Source: Granulicella sp.
GTDB lineage: Bacteria; Acidobacteriota; Terriglobia; Terriglobales; Acidobacteriaceae
Direction: 5' to 3'
NCBI GenBank assembly: GCA_003133205.1
Contig: PKWK01000207.1
Location: forward strand, 17,984-32,558
DNA length: 14,575 nucleotides
The translations under genes were made by a program, and so were the position numbers. The notes beneath the pieces are model-generated. The model saw nothing but the letters and a program-made list of their open reading frames with translations. It searched no databases and was not told where the DNA came from. Each line of letters begins with the position of its first letter. The stretch's first letter is position 1. Positions 1-8,985 of this stretch are shown piece by piece.

Positions 1-2
1 CC

Positions 3-899
3 GGCACCAACTCAATCACAATGTCGGTGGCCGCCACCGCCAATAGCGCGCTCACGACCGCCTTCACATTCACAGCTATCACGGTCGCGGGCAGCAATAT
101 CGTCACGCCGACGGGAGCCTTCGGCGGGTTGGTCATTGGGCAGACCCTCACTGGAGCCGGCATCCCGGCGGGTACGACGATCACGTTTCTCGGTACCGCA
201 ACCGTAACTCTATCGGCGAATGCCACCGTTTCGAGCATCGCTACTCCCACCGGCATCACCACCGCTGGCAGCGCCGTGCTCACAGCGGTGTCGAGCCTCG
301 CCGGGCTTGTAGCTGGCCAGGTCATCAGTGGCCCAGGCATCGTAGCGGGTACGACCATCGTGTCGAGCACAGGCACAACGATCACAATGTCGGGGGCTGC
401 CACGGTCACCAGCTCTTCAGCGGTGACCTTCTCCAGCCCCTCGGCCGTGACCCTAAGCACCACCACGGGACCGGCCCTATCGAGTCCCACAACAGAGACA
501 GTCACCATTCCCGCAACAGAACCCGTAACCATCGGACTAAGCCAAGTCATCATCGCGGGAAATGCCACGGTCACGGGTATCAATACGATCAGCGTTCTCC
601 TGGCGGACAACTTTGACGTCGCGCCAGGCGACCCCGGCACCGCAGCACTCGCCGCAGCCGGTCCGGCAGCCATCCCAGGTATCTCTCCTGCCATCTATCA
701 GGGGTTCTTTGACACGGCCGGCGCAGCCACGAACAGCGCCAACAACCCTCCCGGCTTCGTCTTCGCGCGCAGCTTCCAGCAGATTCTAGCCGTCCTCTAC
801 AACTTCAACGCGACGACTTCAGCGAATACGACAGGAAACTACACAGGCGGCTTCTTCCCGTATGGCGTGAGCGGCCCCATCAACAACGCCAACGGCTGA
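3..899 (+). CDS. C-terminal part of a repeat-rich surface/secreted protein (5' end outside window)
   Basis: The reading frame is already open at base 3, in the same frame as an internal ATG at 21, so this is the 3' end of a longer gene. Numbering from that ATG, two repeats of about 53 residues begin with T-x-AGS near residues 21 and 80, a period of about 59. Each carries G-L-V-x-G-Q, then G-x-GI-x-AGTTI, then a Thr/Ser/Ala-rich strand. The first visible residues (GTNSITMSVAAT) match the end of such a repeat, so more copies probably lie upstream. Residues from about 140 to 292 form a non-repeated tail rich in T, S, A, N and G, with almost no Lys. The composition fits an extracellular beta-rich fibre or adhesin. 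The family is not recognised and no catalytic motif is visible. A hairpin terminator follows the stop codon. Confidence 0.7.
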   Translation, partial: GTNSITMSVAATANSALTTAFTFTAITVAGSNIVTPTGAFGGLVIGQTLTGAGIPAGTTITFLGTATVTLSANATVSSIATPTGITTAGSAVLTAVSSLAGLVAGQVISGPGIVAGTTIVSSTGTTITMSGAATVTSSSAVTFSSPSAVTLSTTTGPALSSPTTETVTIPATEPVTIGLSQVIIAGNATVTGINTISVLLADNFDVAPGDPGTAALAAAGPAAIPGISPAIYQGFFDTAGAATNSANNPPGFVFARSFQQILAVLYNFNATTSANTTGNYTGGFFPYGVSGPINNANG

Positions 900-937
900 T
901 CGCTTGACTCGAAGCAGTCATCCGATCCGATCCGACC

Positions 938-986
938 GCAACAAAAAGCCCACATCTCGACTTCTGAGTTGTGGGCTTTTCGTTGC
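938..986. terminator. Bidirectional hairpin terminator between convergent genes
   Basis: AAAAGCCCACA (944-954) pairs with TGTGGGCTTTT (970-980). Beyond a single mismatch (943/981) the stem continues as GCAAC (938-942) with GTTGC (982-986). The A-tract on one arm and the T-tract on the other allow it to work in both directions. It would serve the surface-protein gene ending at 899 (+) and the lipoprotein gene ending at 1036 (-). Confidence 0.85.
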
Positions 987-1035
987 TGCTTGCCCGGGCA
1001 TTCGTTCCCCACAAACTGGCTCGCGCAACACCGCC

Positions 1036-2208
1036 TCAGTGGGTCGTTGCAATCGCGACCGCGCCCGCTGGTTCGATCCCAGCCCCGGTCAAAGCCGATG
1101 TAGAAAAATCGAGCTTCCCCGTTACCCCGGAGTCGAAGCTGTACATCGTCAGGTCGGCCGAACCGTTCCGTGCCGCAGCCAGCAGATAGGCTTTGCTGTT
1201 GTCCACAGCCAGCGCATCCACCGACGATCCACTGGTGTAGGGTGAGCCGCTCAACTGGGTCAGCGCCCCAGTGCTTCCCACGCTGTATCCGGAGATCGTG
1301 CTGTCGATCTGATTCGCTACATACACATCCGTGCCCGCGCTATTCACCACCACCGAGAACGGCTGGCTTCCCGCCGCGAAGGGCGATCCGGTCACAGAAG
1401 TCAATACGCCGCCCGTCCCAATCGTGTATACCGCAACCCCGCCCCCGGTCCCGCTCCTCGCAATGTAGAGATACGAGGTGCTCGAACTGCTCGGGCTCAC
1501 CGCCAGCGCATTATCGCTGACGCCAGTTGTCAGTGTGATCTTCTGATTGCTCGCCAGAGCGCCGCCATTCGTATTGAAGGTGAACTCCACGTCGCCCGCT
1601 GTGCCCACCGAAACGAACACATAGCTGCCGCTCGGAGCGAATCGGATTCCGCTCGGCACAATAGTCGCCGTTCCAGATGGGAACGTGTAGCTCCCACCCG
1701 TTCCGAGCGTCAGTTGTCCGGTCGATGCGTTGATCTGATACTCATCCACGATCGCTTCACCCAAAGCCGACCCGTTCGCGTCGAGCCCCACCAACCAATT
1801 CCCGTCCGGCGAGACGTCGATCGAAACCTCGACGGCCGACCCAAGATTGTTGCTTGTCAGCAGGGTAAGCGCCCCGCCCGACCCGATCGAATACGTGTTG
1901 ATAAAGCCGTATAACCCGCTGCTTCCGGCAACAAAGACGCGCGTGTTTGCGAGATTCACCGCTACCGCTGTAGGCACGAACCCCAGCGCGTACGGCGAAC
2001 CGCTCACCGCCGTCAACGTTCCCGTACCCACTGTGAAACCGGCCAGCGCGTCCGTGGCCGCATTCGCCACATAAACGTAGTCACCCGTGGAACTGCCGCC
2101 ACCGCCGGGCAGCGATCCCGGATAAACGAAGAACGTCCCGCATCCCGTAGTCCAACCCAGAGCCCAAACGCCCAGCGCCGATGCCACCTGCCCTACCCAT
2201 CGCCTCAT
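1036..2208 (-). CDS. Beta-propeller lipoprotein, lactonase/YncE-like (YVTN-type repeats)
   Basis: The product is 390 aa. It has an N-terminal export signal (M-RRW, then a short hydrophobic stretch) and a Cys at residue 23 in TTGC, so it is probably a lipoprotein, although the -3 residue is Thr rather than Leu. Residues from about 43 to 390 are propeller blades with recurring patterns: YVYVANAATDALAGF, SGSPYALGFVPTAVAVN, DVSPDGNWLV, PSGSYVFVSV, DVYVANQIDSTISGYSV, and SGSPxxxGS twice. This matches the lactonase-fold/YncE family of 7-bladed propellers common in Acidobacteria. No enzymatic function can be assigned, and binding or a structural role is equally likely. The ATG is preceded by GGGA about 6 nt upstream. 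The gene is divergent from the M28 gene at 2281. Confidence 0.8.
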   Translation of the reverse strand: MRRWVGQVASALGVWALGWTTGCGTFFVYPGSLPGGGGSSTGDYVYVANAATDALAGFTVGTGTLTAVSGSPYALGFVPTAVAVNLANTRVFVAGSSGLYGFINTYSIGSGGALTLLTSNNLGSAVEVSIDVSPDGNWLVGLDANGSALGEAIVDEYQINASTGQLTLGTGGSYTFPSGTATIVPSGIRFAPSGSYVFVSVGTAGDVEFTFNTNGGALASNQKITLTTGVSDNALAVSPSSSSTSYLYIARSGTGGGVAVYTIGTGGVLTSVTGSPFAAGSQPFSVVVNSAGTDVYVANQIDSTISGYSVGSTGALTQLSGSPYTSGSSVDALAVDNSKAYLLAAARNGSADLTMYSFDSGVTGKLDFSTSALTGAGIEPAGAVAIATTH

Positions 2209-2267
2209 CGTGTCCCGTTACCTTCCCAACTCCATCTTCGCCGCAACCTCAACCCTGGCGCACACTC

Positions 2268-2273
2268 TATAAT
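2268..2273 (+). promoter_or_regulatory. Perfect -10 hexamer placed for a leaderless transcript
   Basis: TATAAT ends 7 nt before the ATG of the M28 peptidase at 2281, so transcription would begin at or next to the A of the start codon. No Shine-Dalgarno sequence precedes this ATG, which agrees with leaderless initiation. No convincing -35 box is seen at 16-18 bp spacing. Confidence 0.45.
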
Positions 2274-2280
2274 CGCCGCA

Positions 2281-3369
2281 ATGCCCGCCGCCGAACTCCC
2301 GCACCGTCCCAGCGTACGCCGTTCAAGAATCCGTCGCACCAGAATCCTTGTTACGCTCATCGCCCTGTTCCCGCTTGGGCTCAACACAATCGTCGTCGCC
2401 GGACAGTCACCTTCATTCGACGCTCGTTCCAGCCAAACGGCACCTTCATCTCCAACTCTCGACCGAGAAGTTCAGGCAGACATGTCCTTCCTCGCCGACG
2501 ACGAACTTCACGGTCGAGGCTCCGCCACCCGCGACGAACACATCGCCGCCCTCTTCGCAGCCGCGCAGTTCCAGTCCCTCGGCCTCTCCCCCGGTGGCGA
2601 CACCGGCACCTTCCTGCAAAAGGTCGCCTTGCCTTCGCCTCTGCCGCCGCCCGTCCAGCAACGTCTCTCGCGTTTTGAAGACACCCCGCGCACCGAGACC
2701 TGGAACGCCATCGCAATCCTGCGCGGCACCGATCCCGCAAACGAGGTCGTCCTGCTCACCGCACACCTCGACCACCTCGGCATCGGCCCCGCCAACGCCG
2801 CCGGCGACACCATCTACAACGGCGCCGACGACGATGCCTCCGGCACCACCGCCGTACTCACCCTGGCCCACGCGCTCGCTACCGGCCCGCGCCCTCGCCG
2901 CACCATCGTCTTCGCCCTCTTCGGCTCCGAGGAACTAGGCGGCTTCGGCAACGCCGCCTTCCTGAAGCACCCGCCCGTCCCGCTCGCCTCCATCGTCGCT
3001 AACCTTGAATTCGAGATGATTGGTCGTCCCGATCCCGCCGTACCTGTAGGGACGCTCTGGCTCACCGGCTTCGACCGCTCCAACCTGGGCCCCGAGCTCG
3101 CCAAACACGGCGCCCACCTCGCCCCCGACCCGCACCCCGCGCAAAATTTCTTCAAGCGCTCCGACAACTACGCCCTCGCCCGCCAGGGAATCATCGCCCA
3201 GACCGTCTCCAGCTACGGCCTGCACAAGGACTACCACCAGCCCTCCGACGAACTCTCCACCATCGACTTCAACCATCTCACCAGCGCCATCGCCTCCATG
3301 ATCGAACCCATCCGCTGGCTCGCCAACACACCGTGGCACCCCACCTGGAATCCCGGCGGCAAACCCTGA
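2281..3369 (+). CDS. Exported M28-family zinc metallopeptidase (aminopeptidase type)
   Basis: The product is 362 aa. An Arg-rich N-terminus (to about residue 21) and a hydrophobic segment at 22-40 (ILVTLIALFPLGLNTIVVAG) form a signal peptide or anchor, so the enzyme should act outside the cytoplasm. The di-zinc M28 motifs occur in order: AHLDHLG (His162 ligand, Asp164), NGADDDASG (bridging Asp in 183-185), FGSEELGG (catalytic Glu217, ligand Glu218), NLEFEMIGRP (Glu at 245 where many relatives have Asp) and YHQPSDE (His319). All catalytic positions are present, so it is probably an active exopeptidase; the substrate is unknown. Start choice: the ATG at 2281 has no ribosome binding site but lies just after a perfect TATAAT. 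It converges with the lipoprotein gene ending at 3395, 25 bp away, with no obvious terminator between. Confidence 0.9.
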   Translation: MPAAELPHRPSVRRSRIRRTRILVTLIALFPLGLNTIVVAGQSPSFDARSSQTAPSSPTLDREVQADMSFLADDELHGRGSATRDEHIAALFAAAQFQSLGLSPGGDTGTFLQKVALPSPLPPPVQQRLSRFEDTPRTETWNAIAILRGTDPANEVVLLTAHLDHLGIGPANAAGDTIYNGADDDASGTTAVLTLAHALATGPRPRRTIVFALFGSEELGGFGNAAFLKHPPVPLASIVANLEFEMIGRPDPAVPVGTLWLTGFDRSNLGPELAKHGAHLAPDPHPAQNFFKRSDNYALARQGIIAQTVSSYGLHKDYHQPSDELSTIDFNHLTSAIASMIEPIRWLANTPWHPTWNPGGKP

Positions 3370-3394
3370 ATATTGCAATCGCAAAACGGAAGCG

Positions 3395-4168
3395 CTATTG
3401 GCGTGCGAGCGTGCCGGTGTAGGTGCCGTTCGCGCAGGAGCCGGGCGGGAATACGATACTCGTCGCCGATAGCTGCGTTGCAGCCGGGTTAGTAGAGGCG
3501 ACAACACTGATGTTTTGTGTGGCCAGCGTCATGCCGACGCCGCTGACTGTGCCGCTCATCGGCGCAAGAGTGCTTTCCACACAGACACCGCTTGAGAAGG
3601 TAACGCTACCGGTAAGGGGAAACTGACCGCTCGCATTGGGCGTTCCGGACTGCGTGAGCGTCATGCTGAAATTGCCATTCGAGCCACTCGACGTCACCGG
3701 CCCGGTAAAGGTGCCAGTCAGCGGCGCAACCTCCACACCGACAGCCGGGGCCGGAGCCATAGCTAGGGCACAAAACTGTCCTGTCACGCCCATCGTGCCA
3801 TTCGACACCACGGTAGGATCGGCGGGAACGGCAAGCTGAACGACAAAGTACGCTGGCCTCGAAGCGATCGTCAGGTTCCCCATCGAATCAATCGTGCCAG
3901 CAAAGTTCAGCACCTGCGGCTCTCCGCACAGAGGCGTACCGCTGAACACACCCGTGACCTGCGAGCCCTGGACCTGCATCGCACCCTGTAGAGGAAACGC
4001 GAGCGTAGGTGGAGACGTGATCGAAGTGCCCAATTGGATCTGCCAGTTGCTGGCTGGGTTCGACGTCGTTGTAGGCGGCGGCGTGACGCTTTCAACCGCG
4101 CAGCCAACAAGCAGCACCATACAACAGAGCACGAGATGGGAGCCCAGTCTGTGCACGAGCGAAATCAT
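3395..4168 (-). CDS. Putative lipoprotein, Thr/Gly/Ser-rich, unknown function
   Basis: The frame is open further upstream (to 4297), but the best start is the ATG at 4168. It gives 257 aa beginning MISLVHRLGSH, a hydrophobic stretch (LVLCCMVLLVG) and a textbook lipobox LVGC with Cys23. A purine-rich GCAGG lies 5' of this ATG. A proline/threonine linker (VTPPPTTTSNPAS) follows the Cys. The rest is beta-rich with recurring G-x-F-[ST]-G-x-x-L / V-x-G-x-F segments (GVFSGTPLCG, GTFTGPVTSSG, NGTYTGTL) and several scattered Cys. I recognise this as the style of short envelope lipoproteins frequent in Acidobacteria, but no named family or activity can be given. It is on the same strand as katG and 125 bp downstream of it, behind a candidate terminator. 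Confidence 0.75.
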   Translation of the reverse strand: MISLVHRLGSHLVLCCMVLLVGCAVESVTPPPTTTSNPASNWQIQLGTSITSPPTLAFPLQGAMQVQGSQVTGVFSGTPLCGEPQVLNFAGTIDSMGNLTIASRPAYFVVQLAVPADPTVVSNGTMGVTGQFCALAMAPAPAVGVEVAPLTGTFTGPVTSSGSNGNFSMTLTQSGTPNASGQFPLTGSVTFSSGVCVESTLAPMSGTVSGVGMTLATQNISVVASTNPAATQLSATSIVFPPGSCANGTYTGTLARQ

Positions 4169-4246
4169 AGACCTGCTGGTCCCGCAGGTAAATGGTTTCG
4201 AGTTATTTTCGGGGCGATTATCGTCAACGGTAGATGAGTAGCAACA

Positions 4247-4273
4247 AAAGAAAAACGGCCCATCGCTGAGCCG
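4247..4273 (-). terminator. Candidate rho-independent terminator after katG
   Basis: Read on the minus strand, a short CGGC...GCCG stem with a 10-nt loop (4273 to 4256) is followed by TTTTTCTTTT. The stem is only 4-5 bp but the U-tract is good. It lies about 20 nt past the katG stop and upstream of the next minus-strand gene. Confidence 0.45.
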
Positions 4274-4293
4274 CTCTTTCCTTCCCCCTGAGA

Positions 4294-6494
<2,201 letters not shown>

Positions 6495-6526
6495 TCACCT
6501 CGAAAACACTTTGTTAGCGAATCATC

Positions 6527-6955
6527 CTAAGCCTTCTGGCACTTGGCACAAATGCCAATCACATCCACTGCGTACCGCTCCACCAGAAACCCGCCCGGCA
6601 ACCGACTGCGCTTGGCCACCAACCCAAGCTCCTTCTCTCCAACGTCCGTAATCTTCCGGCACATCGAGCACACCATGTGATGATGAGGATCGCCGTTCAT
6701 CTCCACGCGAACTGAGCCATGATGCATGCTCACCTCGCGGAAGACGCCGCTCTCGACAAACAAATGAATGTTCTTGTAAACGGTCGCCAGCGAGATTGCC
6801 GGCACCTTCTTCTTCACCCGCGCATAGACCTCTTCCGGACTCGGATGGCCAAGCATGGTCTTCATCGTTTCGAACAACACCTGCCGCTGGTGCGTCACCG
6901 CAATGCCGTGTTCCCGGCAAAGTTCGCGAAACGGCTTGTTCCCATGCAACAGCAT
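6527..6955 (-). CDS. perR: PerR/Fur-family metal-dependent transcriptional regulator
   Basis: The product is 142 aa from the ATG at 6955. A TTG at 6976 would add 7 residues; neither start has a clear Shine-Dalgarno. The ATG start is preferred because the metal ligands then fall at exactly the Bacillus subtilis PerR positions. The N-terminal winged helix includes GIAVTHQRQVLFETM and ISLATVYKNIHLF. The structural Zn site is C96-x2-C99 and C136-x2-C139. The regulatory metal site is His37, residue 85, His91, His93 and Asp104. Residue 85 is Glu (VEMN) rather than the Asp typical of peroxide-sensing PerR. The gene lies 35 bp upstream of katG on the same strand, as in furA-katG pairs, so it very likely represses katG. 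A 14-bp palindrome at 6980-6993 is a candidate operator. Calling it PerR rather than Fur rests on the katG linkage. Confidence 0.85.
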   Translation of the reverse strand: MLLHGNKPFRELCREHGIAVTHQRQVLFETMKTMLGHPSPEEVYARVKKKVPAISLATVYKNIHLFVESGVFREVSMHHGSVRVEMNGDPHHHMVCSMCRKITDVGEKELGLVAKRSRLPGGFLVERYAVDVIGICAKCQKA

Positions 6956-6979
6956 GGGAGAAAGTGTAAACGACAAAAG

Positions 6980-6993
6980 TTATCGTTCGATAA
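6980..6993. promoter_or_regulatory. Palindrome upstream of perR-katG, candidate PerR/Fur operator
   Basis: TTATCG-TT-CGATAA is a perfect 6-2-6 inverted repeat, 24 bp upstream of the perR ATG at 6955 and 3 bp from the alternative TTG. Its TTAT...ATAA ends resemble PerR/Fur boxes, which are AT-rich inverted repeats, though the GC core is unlike the Bacillus consensus. Position and symmetry suggest autoregulation of the perR-katG unit. Confidence 0.45.
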
Positions 6994-7020
6994 ACGCACC
7001 TGTGGATATTCTTAGGATGT

Positions 7021-7055
7021 TGTCAATCTGAACGCGGTGAAGAATCCCCGCATTT
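7021..7055 (+). repeat. Dispersed repeat, copy 1 (TGTCA...CCCCGCATTT family)
   Basis: A 35-bp segment aligns without gaps to 14522-14556 with five mismatches. It starts TGTCAATCTGA and ends GAAGAATCCCCGCATTT. It lies between the DUF2203 gene and perR, just upstream of the perR regulatory region. Confidence 0.7.
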
Positions 7056-7067
7056 GTCCCACTGCCG

Positions 7068-7505
7068 TCAGTTAAGCCGTTCTTTTTCCGTCTTGCCCAA
7101 CCGCCCGGCCAGCGGCTTCCGCCCGGCAAACCCGTCCTCCGGCGTATGCCAGAAGCCGATCTCTTTCTCACCCAGCTTCCAGCACAGCAGCACCGTCCGG
7201 CCGTCCATCACACAGGGAAAGTCCAATAGCCCCTGCTCCAGGTCCTTCACCTGCACCCCAATCTCATCGATCTCGGCAAGCGTGTCCCTGGCCTCCTGCA
7301 ACGCCTTCTCGTGATCGCCCCGCCGCTTCGCCGCGACCGCCACATTCACCCGCATCCCACCCGAGAGGAAGATTCTGTTGGTAAGTTGTTGCATCTCCTG
7401 CTCCAACTCGCCGGCCCGCATTCCCGCCGCCTGAGCCCGGCGCAACAAGGCGTCCAGCACCGGTAGCAGCGTCTGCGCCTCGCTCAATGTAAAAGTCTTG
7501 CTCAA
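7068..7505 (-). CDS. DUF2203 family protein
   Basis: The product is 145 aa. It starts with TTG (MSKTFTLSEAQTLLPVL), with AGGA just upstream. The N-terminal half is helical and charged (residues about 8-82, possible coiled coil). The C-terminal signature GVQVKDLEQGLLDFP, VLLCWKLGEKEIGFWH and GFAGRKPL (about 83-132) is diagnostic of the DUF2203 family, small cytoplasmic proteins with no established function. The TTG start overlaps the nadA stop (TTGA), so the two are translationally coupled and co-transcribed. The conserved CW, FWH and GFAGR residues suggest a binding pocket, but no catalytic role can be claimed. The family call is firm; the function is unknown. Confidence 0.85.
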   Translation of the reverse strand: MSKTFTLSEAQTLLPVLDALLRRAQAAGMRAGELEQEMQQLTNRIFLSGGMRVNVAVAAKRRGDHEKALQEARDTLAEIDEIGVQVKDLEQGLLDFPCVMDGRTVLLCWKLGEKEIGFWHTPEDGFAGRKPLAGRLGKTEKERLN

Positions 7506-8641
7506 CGTCCTATCTCCAGCATTCGGTCCAGAGCCACGCGTGCCCAGTGCTTTACCTGCTCATTGACTTGGATGCGGTTCACCACGCGCCCGTCCAACAG
7601 ATTCTCCAGCGTCCACGCCAGATGTTGCGGCGAAATCCGGTACATCGTCGTGCACAGGCAGCCCGACTCATCCAGTGTCATCACGCGCTTGCCCAGCGGA
7701 GCAAACCGTTTTGCCAGCCGGTTAACCAGGTGAATCTCCGTGCCCACCGCAAAGCTCGACCCCTCCGGCGCGCGCTCGATCAGGTCGATAATCCGCTCCG
7801 TCGACCCCAGCGCATCGGCCTTCTGGCACACCTCCCAGCGACACTCCGGATGCACCACCACCTGCATCCCTGGCTCCTCGCGCCGAACCCGATCCACATG
7901 CTCCGGCAGAAACCGCTGATGCACGCTGCAATGTCCCTTCCACAACAGGACCTTGGCCGCGCGCAACCGCTCCGGCGCGACGCCGCCATTGATCTGATAC
8001 GGGTCCCACACCACCATCTCGTTCAGCGGAATCCCCATCGCAAACGCCGTATTCCGCCCCAGGTGCTGATCCGGCAGAAACAGAATCTTCCCCGCTCGCC
8101 GGAAGGCCCACTCAAACGCAGCCCGCGCATTCGACGAAGTACACACCAGCCCGCCCCGCTCCCCGCAGAACGCCTTGATGTCCGCCGCGGAGTTCATGTA
8201 CGTCAGCGGAATGATCCCCTCGCTGGCCGTCACGCCAGCCCGCTCGAGCGACTCCCAGCAATCCTCCACCTGCCCGATCTCCGCCATGTCGGCCATCGAG
8301 CAGCCCGCATTCAGGTCGGGCAGAATCACCTGCTGCCACGGCTGCGCGAGAATGTCCGCCGTCTCCGCCATAAAGTGCACGCCGCAGAACACCATGTACT
8401 TCGCGTTCGTCTCCGCAGCGGCCTTCGAAAGCTTGTAACTGTCGCCCGTAAAGTCCGCGAACCGAATCACTTCGTCCCGCTGGTAGTGGTGCCCCAGCAC
8501 TACGGCGTCCGTGCCCAGTTTCTCCCGGGCCGCAGCGATCCGCGCGTCCATCGTGTCGTCCGGCATCACTAAGTAATGGTCAAGCGAGCAGGCTTCACTC
8601 GCCGCGTATACCGGCGCATCTTCCAGCAATAGTCCGTTCAC
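7502..8641 (-). CDS. nadA: Quinolinate synthase NadA
   Basis: NadA is a [4Fe-4S] enzyme that condenses iminoaspartate (made by NadB) with dihydroxyacetone phosphate to give quinolinate, in cytoplasmic de novo NAD synthesis. The product is 379 aa from a GTG start; AAGG lies about 9 nt upstream. Family motifs: VVLGHHYQRDEVIRFADFTGDSY (48-69), FCGVHFMAETADIL (85-98), LPDLNAGCSMADM (Cys114), LVCTSSNA (Cys167), PDQHLGRNTA (190-199), HPECRWEVCQKAD (Cys267) and GTEIHLVNRLA. Cys114, Cys167 and Cys267 are the expected three cluster ligands. No residue is missing, so it should be active. It is the upstream gene of a two-gene unit with the DUF2203 gene, not linked to nadB or nadC in this window. Its leader contains a 6-bp stem hairpin (8676-8692). 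Confidence 0.95.
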   Translation of the reverse strand: MNGLLLEDAPVYAASEACSLDHYLVMPDDTMDARIAAAREKLGTDAVVLGHHYQRDEVIRFADFTGDSYKLSKAAAETNAKYMVFCGVHFMAETADILAQPWQQVILPDLNAGCSMADMAEIGQVEDCWESLERAGVTASEGIIPLTYMNSAADIKAFCGERGGLVCTSSNARAAFEWAFRRAGKILFLPDQHLGRNTAFAMGIPLNEMVVWDPYQINGGVAPERLRAAKVLLWKGHCSVHQRFLPEHVDRVRREEPGMQVVVHPECRWEVCQKADALGSTERIIDLIERAPEGSSFAVGTEIHLVNRLAKRFAPLGKRVMTLDESGCLCTTMYRISPQHLAWTLENLLDGRVVNRIQVNEQVKHWARVALDRMLEIGR

Positions 8642-8675
8642 AATATTCCGCCTTCAGTCTCGAACCGCGCACTCC

Positions 8676-8692
8676 GCCTGCTCATCGCAGGC
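8676..8692 (-). other. Hairpin in nadA leader
   Basis: GCCTGC and GCAGGC form a perfect 6-bp stem around a 5-nt loop, 35-51 nt upstream of the nadA GTG. It could affect mRNA stability or be part of a regulatory site. There is no U-tract, so it is not an intrinsic terminator. Confidence 0.35.
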
Positions 8693-8897
8693 ACAGCATG
8701 CGCATCCGAAACGGGGATGTTGAAAGCATTTCTTACCGGGGCTGCAGCGAACTCACATGTGCCAACTCAAACCTCCGAGCCGTCACCCAGTCCACGGGGA
8801 TGTTGCCGCCCATTCACGCTCACACGACCGTCGAAATCGTGCTTCCTCAATTCTAGACGAAACCCGCTCCGAGGAGGATGCATCGATCCGCCTTGCT

Positions 8898-8927
8898 TGT
8901 CATTCCCGTAGGGAATCTGCTTCTGTC
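8898..8927. repeat. Inverted-repeat element TTGTCATTCCC-GTA-GGGAAT
   Basis: A 6-3-6 inverted repeat (8902-8916) is embedded in TTGTCATTCCCGTAGGGAAT and followed by CTGCTTCTGTCG. It shares the opening TTGTCATTC with the dispersed repeats at 10383 and 14522 and may be a relative. It sits in the spacer upstream of tatA. Confidence 0.4.
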
Positions 8928-8946
8928 GTTGTCCCGCTATGTTCAT

Positions 8947-8975
8947 TTGTTTCCATCCCACCCAAGCCGTATCAT
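8947..8975 (+). promoter_or_regulatory. Possible sigma70-type promoter for the tat operon
   Basis: TTGTTT (8947-8952) and TATCAT (8970-8975) are separated by 17 bp. The -10 box ends 10 nt before the tatA/B ATG (8986), so the leader would be only a few nucleotides long. The -35 match is weak. Confidence 0.3.
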
Positions 8976-8985
8976 AGGGCCATCT

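Larger units (their letters stand above)
8642..8985. other. Divergent spacer between nadA and the tat operon
   Basis: 344 bp without a convincing gene; the tatA frame is open back to 8878, but the family start is at 8986. It contains a hairpin GCCTGC-TCATC-GCAGGC (8676-8692) in the nadA leader, a 12-bp direct repeat ACGGGGATGTTG at 8711-8722 and 8794-8805, and an inverted repeat ATTCCC-GTA-GGGAAT (8902-8916). It must hold the nadA promoter (-) and the tat promoter (+). The only hexamers I would propose are TTGTTT (8947-8952) and TATCAT (8970-8975), 17 bp apart, for tat. Confidence 0.5.

Noticed and set aside
2332..2400. Tat signal peptide on the M28 peptidase at 2281 (Arg-Arg before hydrophobic stretch)
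   Set aside because: The sequence RRTRIL lacks the hydrophobic residue expected two positions after the Arg pair, so a general Sec-type signal or anchor is more likely.
7004..7026. TTGACA as -35 box for perR-katG (minus strand)
   Set aside because: No acceptable -10 hexamer at 15-19 bp. The hexamer arises from the edge of the dispersed repeat.
7547..8572. 341-aa plus-strand frame opposite nadA
   Set aside because: Arg/His/Leu-rich shadow of nadA with no domain.
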